From: Bryum argenteum | Lineage: Eukaryota > Streptophyta > Bryopsida > Bryales > Bryaceae | Assembly (NCBI GenBank): GCA_037043015.1 | Contig: CM073329.1 | Span: 16,136,648 to 16,200,647, forward strand | Reading direction: 5' to 3' | Length of the DNA stretch: 64,000 nucleotides | Part shown: positions 33,951 through 46,878 of the stretch, in pieces | How the letters are laid out: each line of letters opens with the position of its first letter | How positions within the stretch are numbered: the first letter of the stretch is position 1 | Translations under genes and position numbers: made by a program | Notes under the pieces: model-generated | Told to the model about the DNA's origin: nothing | The model's database searches: none | What the model saw: the letters and a program-made list of their open reading frames with translations, nothing else

Positions 33951-35080
33951 CGAACAGTACTGTCTCTGGCTGTGACATCTTCCAAATCGTACAGGAGCTG
34001 ACGGGTGATGGATCATTCTATAATGAGGTCAAGTCGATCGATCGGGTGGACCTCGCATTTCTCAGGATGTTCTGTAAGATATCTGGACCTCAAAACATTT
34101 TAGAATCCACATGGATTGAAGAAGAGTGTGATAACGAAAGAAAAAAAGTGTTCATCAGCACCTTTGAAAAGTTTATATCTTACCGGAATACTGGACTCGC
34201 TCTCCTAGCGGTTTTATGATGACAACAGTAACAATCTCATCCTTTGCTTCATGTAGCACTGTCCACAACCGCTAGTTGCGCATCCACTGAGCGGTCGGTG
34301 TGAAGGGTAACAAACAGTAAACTGTAGCTAGTTGGAACGGATGGTACAGCGTTCCTCTGTCAAAAACCAGAATGCTCTGAAGACTTAGAGAATTTGTCAA
34401 AATACGGAAGGTTATATGCCGTTTACCTACTATAATTAAATTGAACAGTTGAAGACGATAATGTTTCAAGTATACATGAACGTTATATCCTAGAGCACAA
34501 ATTCACTTTTGAATGTAAGAGATGATCACCTTCCTGAAGTCCTTCTCTCGGCTCCAGTTCATATTATGGTTGAAGAGAATTAACTTCTCTCCAATTTGCT
34601 GCTGAACAGTCTCAACATGAGAACTTTTTAATAACAAAAAAAAAATGAGCTTTTTAAAAACAAAAAAAAATATGAAGTAATGAACAGAAAGACAAGCATG
34701 TTAAGATGAAGTTGGAGGAGTGCTCACTGTCTAATAATTTGTTGCTACAGCTGCAAACAAATCGTCTATGCGTTCCATGACAGAAGATATTCAGTAGATT
34801 TCTATTCTCTTCCTGAAAGGCCACAACAACATCTGTAAATCTTTCCAATGGGAATTTTCGAAAAAAAGAATGCCTTGTGTGAAGGGATTTTTAGATAGTG
34901 CAACAACAGAAAGTATTGTGAACATGAGTAAATGGTCTTCCAAGACGAGTCTCGCACCATCGTAAAAGTGGCTTCACCCTTTGAAGACACCAACAATGAG
35001 TGTGGATCAGGGACCAACGGCCACTTCGTCTCCATAAACTCCACCACATCCTCTACTGTGTTCGCATGTGGTACCCTCAA
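33950..35080 (-). pseudogene. Possible captured gene fragments in element C
   Basis: Read leftward, short stretches look like exons: TVEDVVEFMETKWPLVPDPH with GEATFTMVRDSSWKT (about 35070-34930), MERIDDLFAAVATNY (about 34780-34735), QQQIGEKLILFNHNMNWSRE (about 34610-34530) and QLLYDLEDVTARDSTVRRL (about 34005-33950). They have natural composition and nearby AG or GT signals, but none belongs to known CACTA genes and I cannot name the source gene. Confidence rests only on coding-like appearance. Confidence 0.35.
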
Positions 35081-35910
35081 TAATCCTTATATGCCTCATT
35101 TTTTCAATGCATCTTCCTACATAATGGAAACAACCATTCTTTCATTGATCAGTCAAAGAAAACGGAATAAATTCGACAACTGTCCAAGATTCAACAATGC
35201 TTTACCTCGATTTTTATGACGAAAACCGCATACATTCTGCACGTCGAAATACATGAAATCTTAAGATAAGGAAAGAAAGTTGGTTCATATCACTGTAGGA
35301 AACGAACTGATGAAAGCTACTATTTCAAAGATTTCGTAGCTTATGGCTAAGTTTCACGGTTGATATCTGACACATAACAGCATGAATTCACATGACTCTC
35401 ATTTCGAAATGGCACATATTACATTGATTGATTATGACTTCACATATGGTAACAAAAATGGTTCAGTCCTCTGTCGAAAATTTACGAAGAAAGTATTTCA
35501 ATCAAAACTTTGTAACTTATGCCACAAGAAATGACTGGATGGTGATAATTCACAAATACAAGCAGAATCGCATATGAATGGATGTCAAATGACACATGAT
35601 CATCTCCAAATGACTCACCTTTCACTCGAGTTTTGGTCCGAGCCACTGCGCAGACGATCCGGGCGTGGAGTACTCCCGAGCAGTTGCCTCTTCCTCTCGA
35701 ACTCGTACGTTGATCACTTTGAAGATATTCCTCTGAAAGAGATCTCTGCCTTACGTTCCTCTGCTGCTGGGCGTCGTTTTCTGTTGCCGTCCTTGTACGA
35801 CCTGCTGCTCCCCTGTTTAGTCGATTATCTTCATCTACTTCCTCATGTTCACTTTCCGAATTTTCTTCTTGAACCTCGTATGGTGTCTAGTCGCTCCGAC
35901 ACGCCTACCT

Positions 35911-38900
35911 TCAGACGGCGCCTCTACCACGCCCACGACCCCCTCGTCCACCTCGTCTTGCCCTGTTAAGCCTAATGACATGTTGCAAAATTACATCCTC
36001 CCCTGTCGCTGCAGGTTCGACTTCTTCCTCCCCAACTTCTCTTTCCGGGCGTAGTCCTTCAAAATCCTCATCTAAACCCATTTGGAATAATTCTGCATCT
36101 TCGTCTTCATTACTGGGCAGTATTCGTCTCCCTCGCACCTCCTTCCTCAGCACTACCCTCCACCCTGGTGACTCTCGAGCTTCGGAAAAAAATACCTGCT
36201 CACAATGTTTTGGAAAAGCAAAACTGTCTCGACAAATTGTAGCATATCTTCTGTCATGGTTAGCTAAAGTAAATCCCCACCTATCTCGTTTTATTGTGGC
36301 ATTCCCACCAGCGTAGTTTGCCCTGACAAAATCGCACACTAACACTACGAGACAATGGCGCCTATAATTTAATTCCAAAATCTCCTCAATGTGGCCCACA
36401 TATTCTACATCTGCATTTACTTGATTGTTATCTCTTCTACCGTTTCTGCATACCTGTCTGAACGTAGCAGCGACACCACTATCACACGTTTTAAGAGGTC
36501 GTTCAGAGCTGAGCACTCGGTAATGATTGCCAAAAGCATACATAGATTTGTAAGCAGCTGCAACATTCAACGGTCCTCGAGCTGTGTCCACAACTCTTGA
36601 ATCTACTCTGGCCCCTACCTGATCATCACGTCTCACTTCTTCTTGTACCCACTGTGCAAAGTCAGGAATTACTGATAATTCACGTGGGTACGCGAACCTC
36701 GTTCTCCTTCCACGTCGACGTTGTTCTCGTCGATACCGTTCCCTTTCTTCATCCCGCTCTCTCTCTGACTTCTCCATATCTCTCGTGACATGAATCTAGT
36801 AATCTTGAGTAGGGTACAATATTAAGGTTTAGAGTACCGACACTCCAATAATGCTGTTGGACAGGGAAGACAAAAATTGTAACAAAAAGCCTCATACAAG
36901 TTTTTACCACTAACTTATAATATAAAAGAGCTTCTAGTATTACAGCTATTTTTCTATAAACCCATCTGCATGCCACTTCAGATATATAGGTATTGTAATT
37001 CGAAACCAACACTAAGTCTGTAGAATTGAAGTTGTCAAAACTGTGAATAAGGAAGTTTTTTATCTTACTTCAATTTCGACACCCATTTGCACCTGCTCGA
37101 ATACTTAAAAAGTAATACATATAGGTCATAAAGTTCAGAATGTACCTTCTATATGGCTCCATGTGTTCAGTGTTGTCTAACACAAACTCATGGATCAATT
37201 TCTGGAACTGTGTGCTCATTGCTCAATCTCGGTTGGCACCTTCCAGAATTTCGTCGTACATCGCCGGTTCTTCTTTGTCATCCCAAGCTCGTTTTGTCGT
37301 TGGAGTATATGCCGATAGGTACTCATTCAAGAATCCTATTGATTCCTCTCTAAGATATCCATATGCCATACTACCTTCTGGTTTAGCCTTGTTTTTCACA
37401 AACCCTTTTAGTCCTTTCATGTACCGCTCAAATGGGTACATCCACCGAGTGTGTACGGACCACAAATAAACAATTCTTCTACCAAATGTAAAGGCAAATG
37501 CATCATGATTACAAACACCGACGGCGGTAACTCCTTCTCTAGAGTGCAAACTGTTTCTGCAACCTCTTCTAGCATAGAATTCTTTTTTTCCGCATCTACT
37601 ATCTTTGCTGTTATTTTTCTAAACAACCGACTAACACGCATGATTGCTCCAACTACTTTCGGATGACCTACATTTCTCAACGGGGTATTACTGTTGAAGC
37701 AATATATGGAAATCATGCGTCTTCAACCTCGCAATCTTCCGTCCGAAATCCTCCGGCTCAATGCTCCTACGTAATTAGACGGGAATTTCAAATCCCGAAG
37801 AGTAGTCAGAAATTCTTGTTGATGTCTTTTTGTCAATACGTATGGTGCGTCTGGCTTAAAGTATGAATGACCATCAGCATTTCGTTGTAAATGCAAATGT
37901 TGTCGGATGCCGCGGGCTCGCATATCTTCTCTTGACTTCGCGACATCTGTTTCACCAAACAACGTACGAAGCAAATTCTCACACACATTTTTCTCACAAT
38001 GCATAGCATCCAACGTATGCCTTGTCGAGAGTTTCTGAAAAATAGGCACAAAACCAGCATCAGTACATGAAGTGCTGTTATTTACCTAATTTTCCTTTAG
38101 TACAACTCCCTCCTGAAAGCTTATTGACTTTGGGTTCAAAGGGACAAAGTTAACTATGCTCAATCACAGATATGTAAAGTGGCAAGGATATAAAAGTAAT
38201 TTGAAAGGTTAATTCATGACTACCATTACAATTTGTATGATATTCGGGTTCAACCGTTATATTAGAGGTCATGAATCATTTCCTTGAATCATTTCTCACA
38301 CTAACATTTTCTACTCATATTAAGGCAAATTCTGCCTAACTTTAGTTAATTCCATACAACGCAACACTTACATGTTTGCATGGGCATCCTTTCAATGCCA
38401 CAATCCAGTAACATTAGTACATAAGTACAATTCAGAGCTCAATAAAAACAAACATTTTATTTGCCTCATGGTTATATTAAATGGAAAGCACTAATTGCCA
38501 AAAACAGTTTCTCAAAAGTAGAGACGTTTCATTCTTACTGTTCGACAAAGTTTACATACCTTACACACATTCTGGGTTCTACAAATAGTAACGGCATTGC
38601 AAATTTCACAACACAGGACCATTACAAATACACAGGACCATCTCCAAGACCATGCGCTCATATATCAACCATATAAATGGCACCTGTTAGTTTCAATTAT
38701 TTGTAGGAAAAACTTCAAATGAAAATAGAAATTACCTCCCAGTACGGTAGACTGAAGAGGATACTGATCCTTTTCACGCCAGTTTGCTTCACAGGATCAT
38801 GCTTCGAATTTTGTCGTCCCCCTAGTTCTAAGTATGTTGCTCTCCATGCTCCTCGCTGTATGATAGTCAATCCAGTCTGCCGACCTGGTGCCTCATCGTA

Positions 38901-40614
38901 GTTCGGACGACCGTTGAAAGCTGCTCGAGCTGATCGCCAACGGTGATTTCGACTTAGCCACCTGCGATTGCCAAGAAAGACTGTCTTGTGTGCATGTGCC
39001 GAATATTCTGCAAATGTACCTTCACCACAAACAGGGCATCCAGCGTACCCTTTCCCTGATTGTCCCGATATCAACGTGTAGGCAGGATAGTCGTGAATGG
39101 TCCAGATCAACATACCACGCAATGTGAACTGCTGGTTTTCAGCAATGGGTTCCGACATGTCTACTGCCTTGACTCCCACCCAGAGCTTCTTCAACTCATG
39201 AATGAGTGGTTGTAAATATACATCGATTGTGTCTTCAGATGGAGAGCTCGGTCCAGGTATTATCATAGTTAAACAAATGAAAAACCTCTTAGTCACGAGA
39301 TAGGGGGGCAGGTTGTATAGTACTAACATAACAGGCCAGATAGAATGCTTCGAGGATTGCAAGCTATGAGGATTTACGCCATCTAGGGCAAGTCCCATTC
39401 GAATGTTTCTATCCTCCCTGCTAAATACTGGAAACTGCTCTTCTATGAAACGCCATTGCTCACTATCTACAACAGACCGCATTTTCCTATCTCTAGAATG
39501 GTTGGCACTATGCCATCTCATATGTTTTGCGATTAAGGCAACGAAACATCCTTCTCAACCTTTTAATGATTGAGAAGTATCGTAAAAACTCGACTAGGAA
39601 TGGAAGTAGATCCCGCTATATACCTTGACTTACGGCATTTCGGACAATGGTCTAGGTTTGCATTCTCTTTCCAAAACAAGGTTCTACCACAGTCACAACA
39701 ATGTATGGTTTCGTGTGACAAGCCTAATTTTAGTAGCAACCGCTTCATCTCATATGAAGATTTGGGGCAAGTATTTTCAGCAGGTAGGACATCGTACTTC
39801 AGAAAGGTTAATACCTCGTCCAAGCAATGATGACTTACCGAATACAGTGTGCACAATGACATAAGTATAATGCTGAATTGTAACCTGCTTGTTTTTGAGC
39901 CAAGAAACAAAGGCTCTGCCGCTTCTCGAAGTAGCTCCTCCATTACAGGCGTTCTATCCGGTTCTTCATCTTTAGATGACAAGTCATCGAAGTCTAGCAC
40001 TGCATCAGCTTCATCTCTTACTTGGGCGTGAATTTCGTCCGCCCGAGCGAAATAGTTTTCTGCCATGTCATCAAAGTTAATGTCAGTATTAGCAGGGGCG
40101 GCTTGAAATTCTTCTCCATCTTCAAAGTCCAAAAACACATCCTCCTCCTCCAGGTCTGTTGGCTCTTCTTGAAGCACGTCACCATCTTCAGTTGGTAAAA
40201 CATCCTCATCTCCGTCAGCAAACTCCGGCTCTTGTACCGGTCGGTTTGGAATTCTCTGCACCAAGCATGCAAAATTGTGATTAATATGTATAGGGATTCA
40301 GAAATTGATTCCAATTATTCAGCACAAAATAAACAAATGCAATAGAAATTAATACATAACATAGTTTTGTATCCATGGTGCAGCAAGTAATTGGGGCACA
40401 ATTAGGTTGTGCGTTACTCACAAGAAGAGGGTGTATGAGTGTAACGTCACGTCCAAATTTTCGATGATGAATTTCAACAACCTGCACCAGTTGACTTCTA
40501 AACCCATGGCATTTTCGGCATCCACGGGTACCTTGGAATGCCTTGTCGAGCTGCCAAAGCTTTCTCTATATGGTACGCTTCTCCCAGTCTTGCTTCTCTC
40601 ATTGTGTTGACCCC
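35911..40614 (-). pseudogene. TNP2-type CACTA transposase
   Basis: Reading leftward: N-terminal exon(s) near 40614-40480, an acidic region (40250-39950) and a CxxC pair (CCDCGRTLF...CPKCRKSRY, about 39660). The tnp2 transposase core follows: MGLALDGVNPHSLQSSKHS, VTKRFFICLTMIIPGPSSP, RGMLIWTIHDYPAYTLISGQ, GYAGCPVCGE, NRRWLSRNHRWRSARAAFNG. Then come the DAMHCEKNVCENLL exon (from 38043), a DUF4218-like part (LEKELPPSVFVIMMHLPLHL, WMYPFERYMKGLKGFVKNKA) and a DUF4216-like exon (36777-35911; VQEEVRRD, RWGFTLANHDRR). Small shifts near 39590, 39530, 37725 and 37470 break the frame. TNP2 cuts CACTA ends. Confidence 0.88.
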
Positions 40615-43510
40615 TGCAGTGCAATACAAAACTTTAGTGGAAGAAGAGACAAAAAAATTAACACAGACTTTTTGTAACCTTGCATCTCATAACCCAAAGT
40701 TGGTACTTATAGCACAAAGTACTTTCTAATAAAACTCATGTGGTGACCACAAGATTGCGCTTAAAACAAGCCACTTTCAACTTTCGTGAAGGCAAAGGCA
40801 TGTGTAGCACTGTCCTTAGCGCATAAGGTTTGTGAGAAAAACATTCATGAGAAACGTGATCACTATTGGTCCATTCATTAATGTAACCTTCACATTGCAG
40901 TATGTATGATGTTCATAAGAGAAAGGTCCATGTTGGTTTTAGTAGGTGAACATAGGAAAATGAGATGCTGGCATATTGTACGCGTGGTCATCATGCAAAA
41001 TGAGAAAGGGTGTTAGCATACCTGAGGAAACTCCTAGCAAATCGAAGTTCTGCCCCGTGACTCAAAGTTTGCGCAATCGAATCGTGTTGTTTTAAACTCC
41101 TACAGTTGTGTAGCTCTCATCACCTTCGGTTTCAAACTCATAGCATGATAGGCGGGCGCAAATGTCTGAACACCTGTTCATTGCATCTGCACATGTGCAA
41201 GACAAAGGAGACGCATGTTCAGTAGGCGAATCTAAAATTCCTGCAACGTGCACACATGCACAGATTCAGAGACTGAGGTATGCTCTTACGACAATTTATG
41301 TACTATACTTCATTGTCGAAATTGAATTTTTTTTTTGAGTTATTCTTTCTTCTGCTTCAGAAGATCTTTCAAGGTTTCAGTAAGTAGCTAATGCTTGACA
41401 TTCCTTTCGAAACAAGATAGACGACGACTGCATAATTAATTGACATACAGTGCTTACCTCTTCATTTTAGGCCGTGTGAACTCCAATCCGTATTTGTGTT
41501 ACAAAATGTCAGTACACCTGCAGAACAACACGTCACAAAAACTTCTCTTTAGGCCCTGAAATTCCACATTCTGAATTGAATCGTTGGCATCAATATTTTA
41601 GTAAATAATCAAACAGTTTCTAACGTAGTTTGAGGAATGAATGGAACCCTAAACCTTGATAGCAATGGACTGGTGGTACTGACCTAATCGAAAAACATAT
41701 GCATCAGCAGTATGTCCAAGCTTTCTTTAAGAAATGAATTCAGCCATGGACTCATCATGATCTGATCTATACGTACTGGCAGAAAACAAAGTAAAAAATC
41801 ATTTTTGAATTTCAATGAGTTCGAATCATGCTATCTTAAGGCGGGTACGCATGATTTTGGAAGATACCAAGTTCGAATGAGAGTTACCTGGATTCGCTAG
41901 AATAAAGAGAAGGCCGATATTTGGATTTCGAGCAAGAACTGCAATCTCAGAGATCAACCGAACGGCTCACTGACAAGGTAAATGGGTGAAATCCACCGAC
42001 GTGCATGCTCTGCTTAAACCGCGCTTTCTCTGCAATTCTGGGAAGCCCTTCAACCGGTTTCAAAATAGCATTTTAATATAAGCCCGTCCACGCACAGAAT
42101 TGGGTACTAAAAGAAATTCTTATCGGACGGTGCGATACGACCCTAGACCCGATAGCCTCCCAGGATCACGAAGCTTTGGAAGCTGTTGATTTACAATCGA
42201 TGTCGTTATTCTTCCGAAGTTCACGAAATGAACACCTCTCCAAGCAACTGTATTGTGTCAACTAATTTGATGAAGCTTGCGAGTATGAGCAGGAGCGGTG
42301 GAGAAAGTTCCATGGAGCGGGCGCCGTCACTTTGCGCTGTCTTTGAACTCGCTGTCGGGGACCTCGAACGCAACCTACAGCTCAAAAACGCTACAATGAG
42401 CGGCCGCGCGCCTGGACCCGCAATGGAGGTTGATAGGTTGATCTGAAAGACGTACTGGACAAGACCGGGTATTACAGCAAATCCACTTTTTGAAGATTGT
42501 GTTCATTACTAAAGATTGGTCAGATTTTCTAATTGATTTGATAAAAAGCGACTACTTTTTGTGATTAGACATCCTTCACGTCGTCTCTTAACTTTTGCGG
42601 CTTCGTCATTGCTGTTCGGCTTTGCTCAGAACGTCAATGCCGTGAGTAGCTCAATGCCGTGAGTAGTTGCTTGCATCCCTCAATTGCTCACTCAGCGGAA
42701 AATGGACAGGCAGTTCGAGGTATGTGAGATGGCTTACCGAATTACCGTGATTGCGCAGTATTTTTATTCTGATTTTTCAATGCAAAACGATGTTTTCCAG
42801 ACGAATTCGTCTTTCCATATTATGTGCTCTCTCTCTCGCAAATCGTCCTTTAGTCACGGCTTTTCCTCGTATTGCCTAATCATGAAGTCTTTGAAAAACA
42901 CAGTCGAGTTTGCGTACTCTGCGAGTGTAAAGTTCAATTTCAAGATGAGGGTTTGGACTACGAGTTGCGGAGGTACAGGGACGATAATTGACAACGACGC
43001 ACTCACCGCAAGAGAAGACCGGCGTGCACAACATGTCGTAAGTTACTTGAAGTTACAATTTTTATTGCCAAAGTGAGAGGGACGGACGTAGTTTTTCAAT
43101 TTTTCATTGTAATTTTGTTTCATTGCGCCGGGTTCTTACTCAGAGAGGAGAAAGGTAGTTTCCTAGTCTAATAGGACTGGCCATGCAAATGCGCACCGCC
43201 ATCAGAAAGCGTCTTTTCCTCAAATTTAGTTGCGTCGTCACACTCGTCGTGGGATAGTCGAAACTGGAAGGTGGCAACGTCCTCATTGTGCGGGATATTA
43301 ACGACAGTTTCGGAGATGAAGAAATGTTTACTTCACAGAGTTTGCTTAAAGTCGTTGTAGTGGATGACTAATTTGATCGTTCGTGATCGTGGAGGCACAA
43401 ATTTCGAGACCGGTTAACTTTCTGTTCAACCGAGCTTGTCATATTTTTTGTCACCTCACCTGGTTGCCACTTCTCACGTAGTTTCTTATCCTCTGTGACT
43501 CTCTTTCAGG
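40615..43510. other. Element C intergenic and intron-like region
   Basis: Mostly non-coding between the divergent gene sets. An open frame from ATG 42228 (FELAVGDLERNLQLKN) and short frames near 42700-43070 might be 5' exons of the next gene, but splice links are not clear. A 20-bp unit containing TCAATGCCGTGAGTAG is repeated in tandem at 42634-42668. Confidence 0.45.
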
Positions 43511-43954
43511 TATGCGGCTCAGAATGCTAACGTCTTAGAGGAAGCACAAACGGCTTTGGAAACCGGCGAGATAAGAACACCATCCATACCAAGTCATGAA
43601 ACTTCTGAAACAGAAGATGATAAGAGAGTACTGGCGTGGTCACCTGGAGAAGGGGATTCAGATCCACTCAGCACTGGCACAAGGGTTGTTAAGAACGGGT
43701 CTGAAAGCTCTCCGGACTCCAAGTCATCATCTTCAGAGGACGACATAGAAGAGAGTACTGCTAAGGACAGTACAGGTTCTTCATACTCTGTTGAAGAAGA
43801 GGACACAAACACGTTGACGACGACGTCTAGATCTGGATGCAAGTCGAGCAGTGTTGAAGACGATAGCAAAAGCACATACGAGACATCGTGCACAGACTGC
43901 ACAGACGATACCACTGAGATAAGTGCACTAAACCCAACCCCCTTTGAGCTCTAA
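43511..43954 (+). CDS. Element C acidic Ser/Thr-rich terminal exon
   Basis: The exon starts after a pyrimidine-rich acceptor (CTCTCTTTCAG) and runs to TAA at 43952. The peptide is dominated by Ser, Asp, Glu and Thr (KSSSSEDDIEESTAKDSTGS) and looks disordered. Upstream exons were not identified. It may be the C-terminus of an accessory CACTA protein. Confidence 0.5.
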   Translation, partial: YAAQNANVLEEAQTALETGEIRTPSIPSHETSETEDDKRVLAWSPGEGDSDPLSTGTRVVKNGSESSPDSKSSSSEDDIEESTAKDSTGSSYSVEEEDTNTLTTTSRSGCKSSSVEDDSKSTYETSCTDCTDDTTEISALNPTPFEL

Positions 43955-44381
43955 ATGGAATAAGTGGTATTTTTACTATGTTATCTATGAAGCAGTACTA
44001 GTCGTGTTTGTATAGGTAGGAGTACATCAGTCTCTCAATGGTTGAATCTAATATATCAGTTGTTTTGGGAATGGGAATAGTGAAATTCATAAGTTGTCAC
44101 GAAGAAGTAGAAGGTGATGCATGAGGGAGTGTGGATCAGTTGGAAGTTAAGTATTGAAAGATAATTGTACTCAATGAGTACAGAGTAGCAACAGTGAAGA
44201 TGAAGGAGGTACAGCCATAACACACAGACCGGCAACAAGATCAACAACAAAGATAGGAACATGCTTTGAGAACAAATCCTTTGTGGCTGAAGAGGTCCAA
44301 CATAGACGTCTTCAACCACACCGAAGTCGAGAGGTAAGCAACTGTGATGTAAGTATTCTCAAGTAATTTGAATGTATCTTG

Positions 44382-44537
44382 GGAGCATTTCAATTTTGTA
44401 GAGTTATTAGTTAAACACAAAGAACGTTTGGGAATTTGGTGCTTCATATTGCACATGTAGGAGCATTTCAATTTTGTAGAGTTATTAGTTAAACACAAAG
44501 AACGTTTGGGAATTTGGTGCTTCATATTGCACATGTA
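44382..44537 (+). repeat. Perfect 78-bp tandem duplication
   Basis: 44382-44459 and 44460-44537 are identical, beginning GGAGCATTTCAATTTTGTAG. The identity indicates a very recent event. Confidence 0.95.
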
Positions 44538-45408
44538 GCATACGTTCGATTAATTTAGAGATAAAATTTTGACAGCTACCGTAATTTCTGCTTAAACTGG
44601 TGTGAATGTCATTCAGCTCTTGTTATGTGAATGAAGTGATACGCTGTGGTTGTGTAGTCCAGTTCAATTACTCTTATTTGTTTCTCCTCGTCGATATTCT
44701 AAAAGAGGTTAGTGTGCTTGCGTAGTTCATGTGCTTGAGTGGTTAGACTTTCTCGTATTCGCTAGATCTTTTACTAGTTAGAAGTATTTGTTCATGTCTC
44801 TAAAAGTTGCGCTGTGTCACTGTACTATTCAGATAAGAAACAATGGTATACAGTAACAGATCCGTCTTACAGTAGTTATAGCTTCATCGATAATTTCACT
44901 CCTCTAGAGATTCGCAGGTACAGAACATGGGTCTGCGAAGGAAAATGCACTGAATTACCGAAGCTGTCAACATAAAGAGTCATTCCTGCGCCGTTGTTAA
45001 ATCTGTCGATCTAAAGGACTACCTAGGTCCAGGTTGTTTGTATGAATAATTGACAAAAATACTGAATGTGACAAGAAAACGAGTGGAGTGTTCATTATTC
45101 AATCTAAGTGTTTACTGCTCTATTACGTAGGTCTCAATGTGTTATCAGCAAGAATCGGAAATGTCCATAATTAAAGCAATCCGAAGCAAGGAAGTCGTGA
45201 AATATACCAACGTTTTTGGTAAGCTAGTTCATCAATGTTGATCCTTGGGATTACAGCTTTAGTACATATTTCGAAAGCTCCTAAAGATGTTGTTAACCTC
45301 ATCGCACTTAATTACGCTCAAATCTCCATTGAATAACCCAAACTGCAGGGAATTTAAAATTAAAGCCTCAGTTTCATACAGTACTCATGTTCAATGATGC
45401 AGATCATG

Positions 45409-46465
45409 GCACCAAGACAAGTTGCTGGGAACCGCAGAGAAGATTTTGTGCAGTGGAAGGATTCACCACTGTCAACGGTGGGAGGACGCAGTCAAGGAGG
45501 CGGAACATCAGCTTCAGGTCACACGAACAGCAGCCGAGCATCAAGGCAAGAAATTGGCGTCAACCACCAAATACAACGACAGCAACTACAACAACACAGG
45601 GAGGCTGATAGCGATAACGAAGGAAGCGGAGCGCTGAAGTTGGTGCTATATCGATATCGCCATCATCGAAATCCATAAGCGGTTTCAACAAACAAATTTG
45701 TGCCGCTCTCGGGCCTTTGGTACGTCACCGACTTCAAACACGTCTAATTCTCGCACGGGAGGTTTCGCCCACCAAGCTCATCTCCCGGAGGTCCTCTATT
45801 GAGAACATCGCCAAAGCAGGTGGACTATTCGCAAATGATGACACTTGGGAGGAGCCATACAATAATGAATCGCTATAACTACAACACCCCCTGAGGTTAG
45901 TGCAACATCGTTGTACTATTATTTTATAAGTGTTGTATGTATCGTCAATCTTAATTATTGAGCATTGTTGGGAGTTTATGTACATTTTCAGTTCATGTGT
46001 TTGAATGTACCATGCATATTTACATTGTAAATAAAACCCGTAGAACACTAGAATGGTTGACTAAAGTGATTGTGTTTTTGAATTGATGCGAGAGCAAATC
46101 GAAATCGGAGTACGTAAAACCATTCCCACGTTTCCATGATAAGAGACGAATCTTTTGTAACACCACAACGTGGGGGTCGTGCTGGTCCGGGAAATGCTTT
46201 GCAGAATTCTCTAACAAAGAGAACACCCACACCTCCAAGAGAGAGGTATACGCAGAGGAATTCTGAACCTAATAGTCGCGCATATACTTCACAACGGCAA
46301 AGGGGAGAATGCAGCCGAGAACGCAGCACAGAACAGCGTGCCTCCGTACAAGGAAACCAGCGCAGTCCATCGAACATGCAACTTCTCAATCATCGGGTGC
46401 GCGAAGTGACTCCAAGGCATCCCAGTGCTGAAAACAGAGCCTTCGACAGAGCAGTAGACTCCTAA
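45409..46465 (+). CDS. Element C candidate 5' exons of the TNPA-type gene
   Basis: ATG 45409 opens MAPRQVAGNRREDFVQWKD with a Gln/Ser-rich tail to 45678. A second charged frame at 46136-46465 (RGGRAGPGNALQNSLTKRT, Arg/Ser-rich) follows. Both have coding-like composition, but splice joins to the exon at 46879 are not certain. Confidence 0.35.
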
Positions 46466-46878
46466 ACCTACATGTTATTATTTCTTTTGTCAATAAGCAG
46501 TCATAGTTCATTTATTTGCATGATCCTGCAATGAAGTTAATTTGAAGAAGGGTGTAGCTACAATTACAGGACACAATTTGATATTCATGGTTGTACGTAG
46601 AGTTGAAGCTGCAAATTAACTGAAAATTACTTTAAGTTTGCATCAGAGTTTTGAGAGACTGTGGTTGGACATTGAAGAGCTCAAGTCCAAGACATTAGTA
46701 CTGTGAAAGAACAAATACTAGTACGATTTCTAAGCACAAACGATTGAGTGATAATTCGAATAAAGCGTGATTTGAGGAAGGTCAAAAGTCGAGTGTCCTC
46801 TCACGGTCTAGTTGGGTGATTTCAAGAGACATTAAATATCGTGTTGGTTTTAGGAGAGAAGCATGCGGAACCCGCAAG

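Noticed and set aside
35574-35969. Plus-strand frames near 35.6-36.3 kb
   Set aside because: They overlap the DUF4216-like exon of the minus-strand TNP2 gene and are only shadows of it or of its 3' flank.
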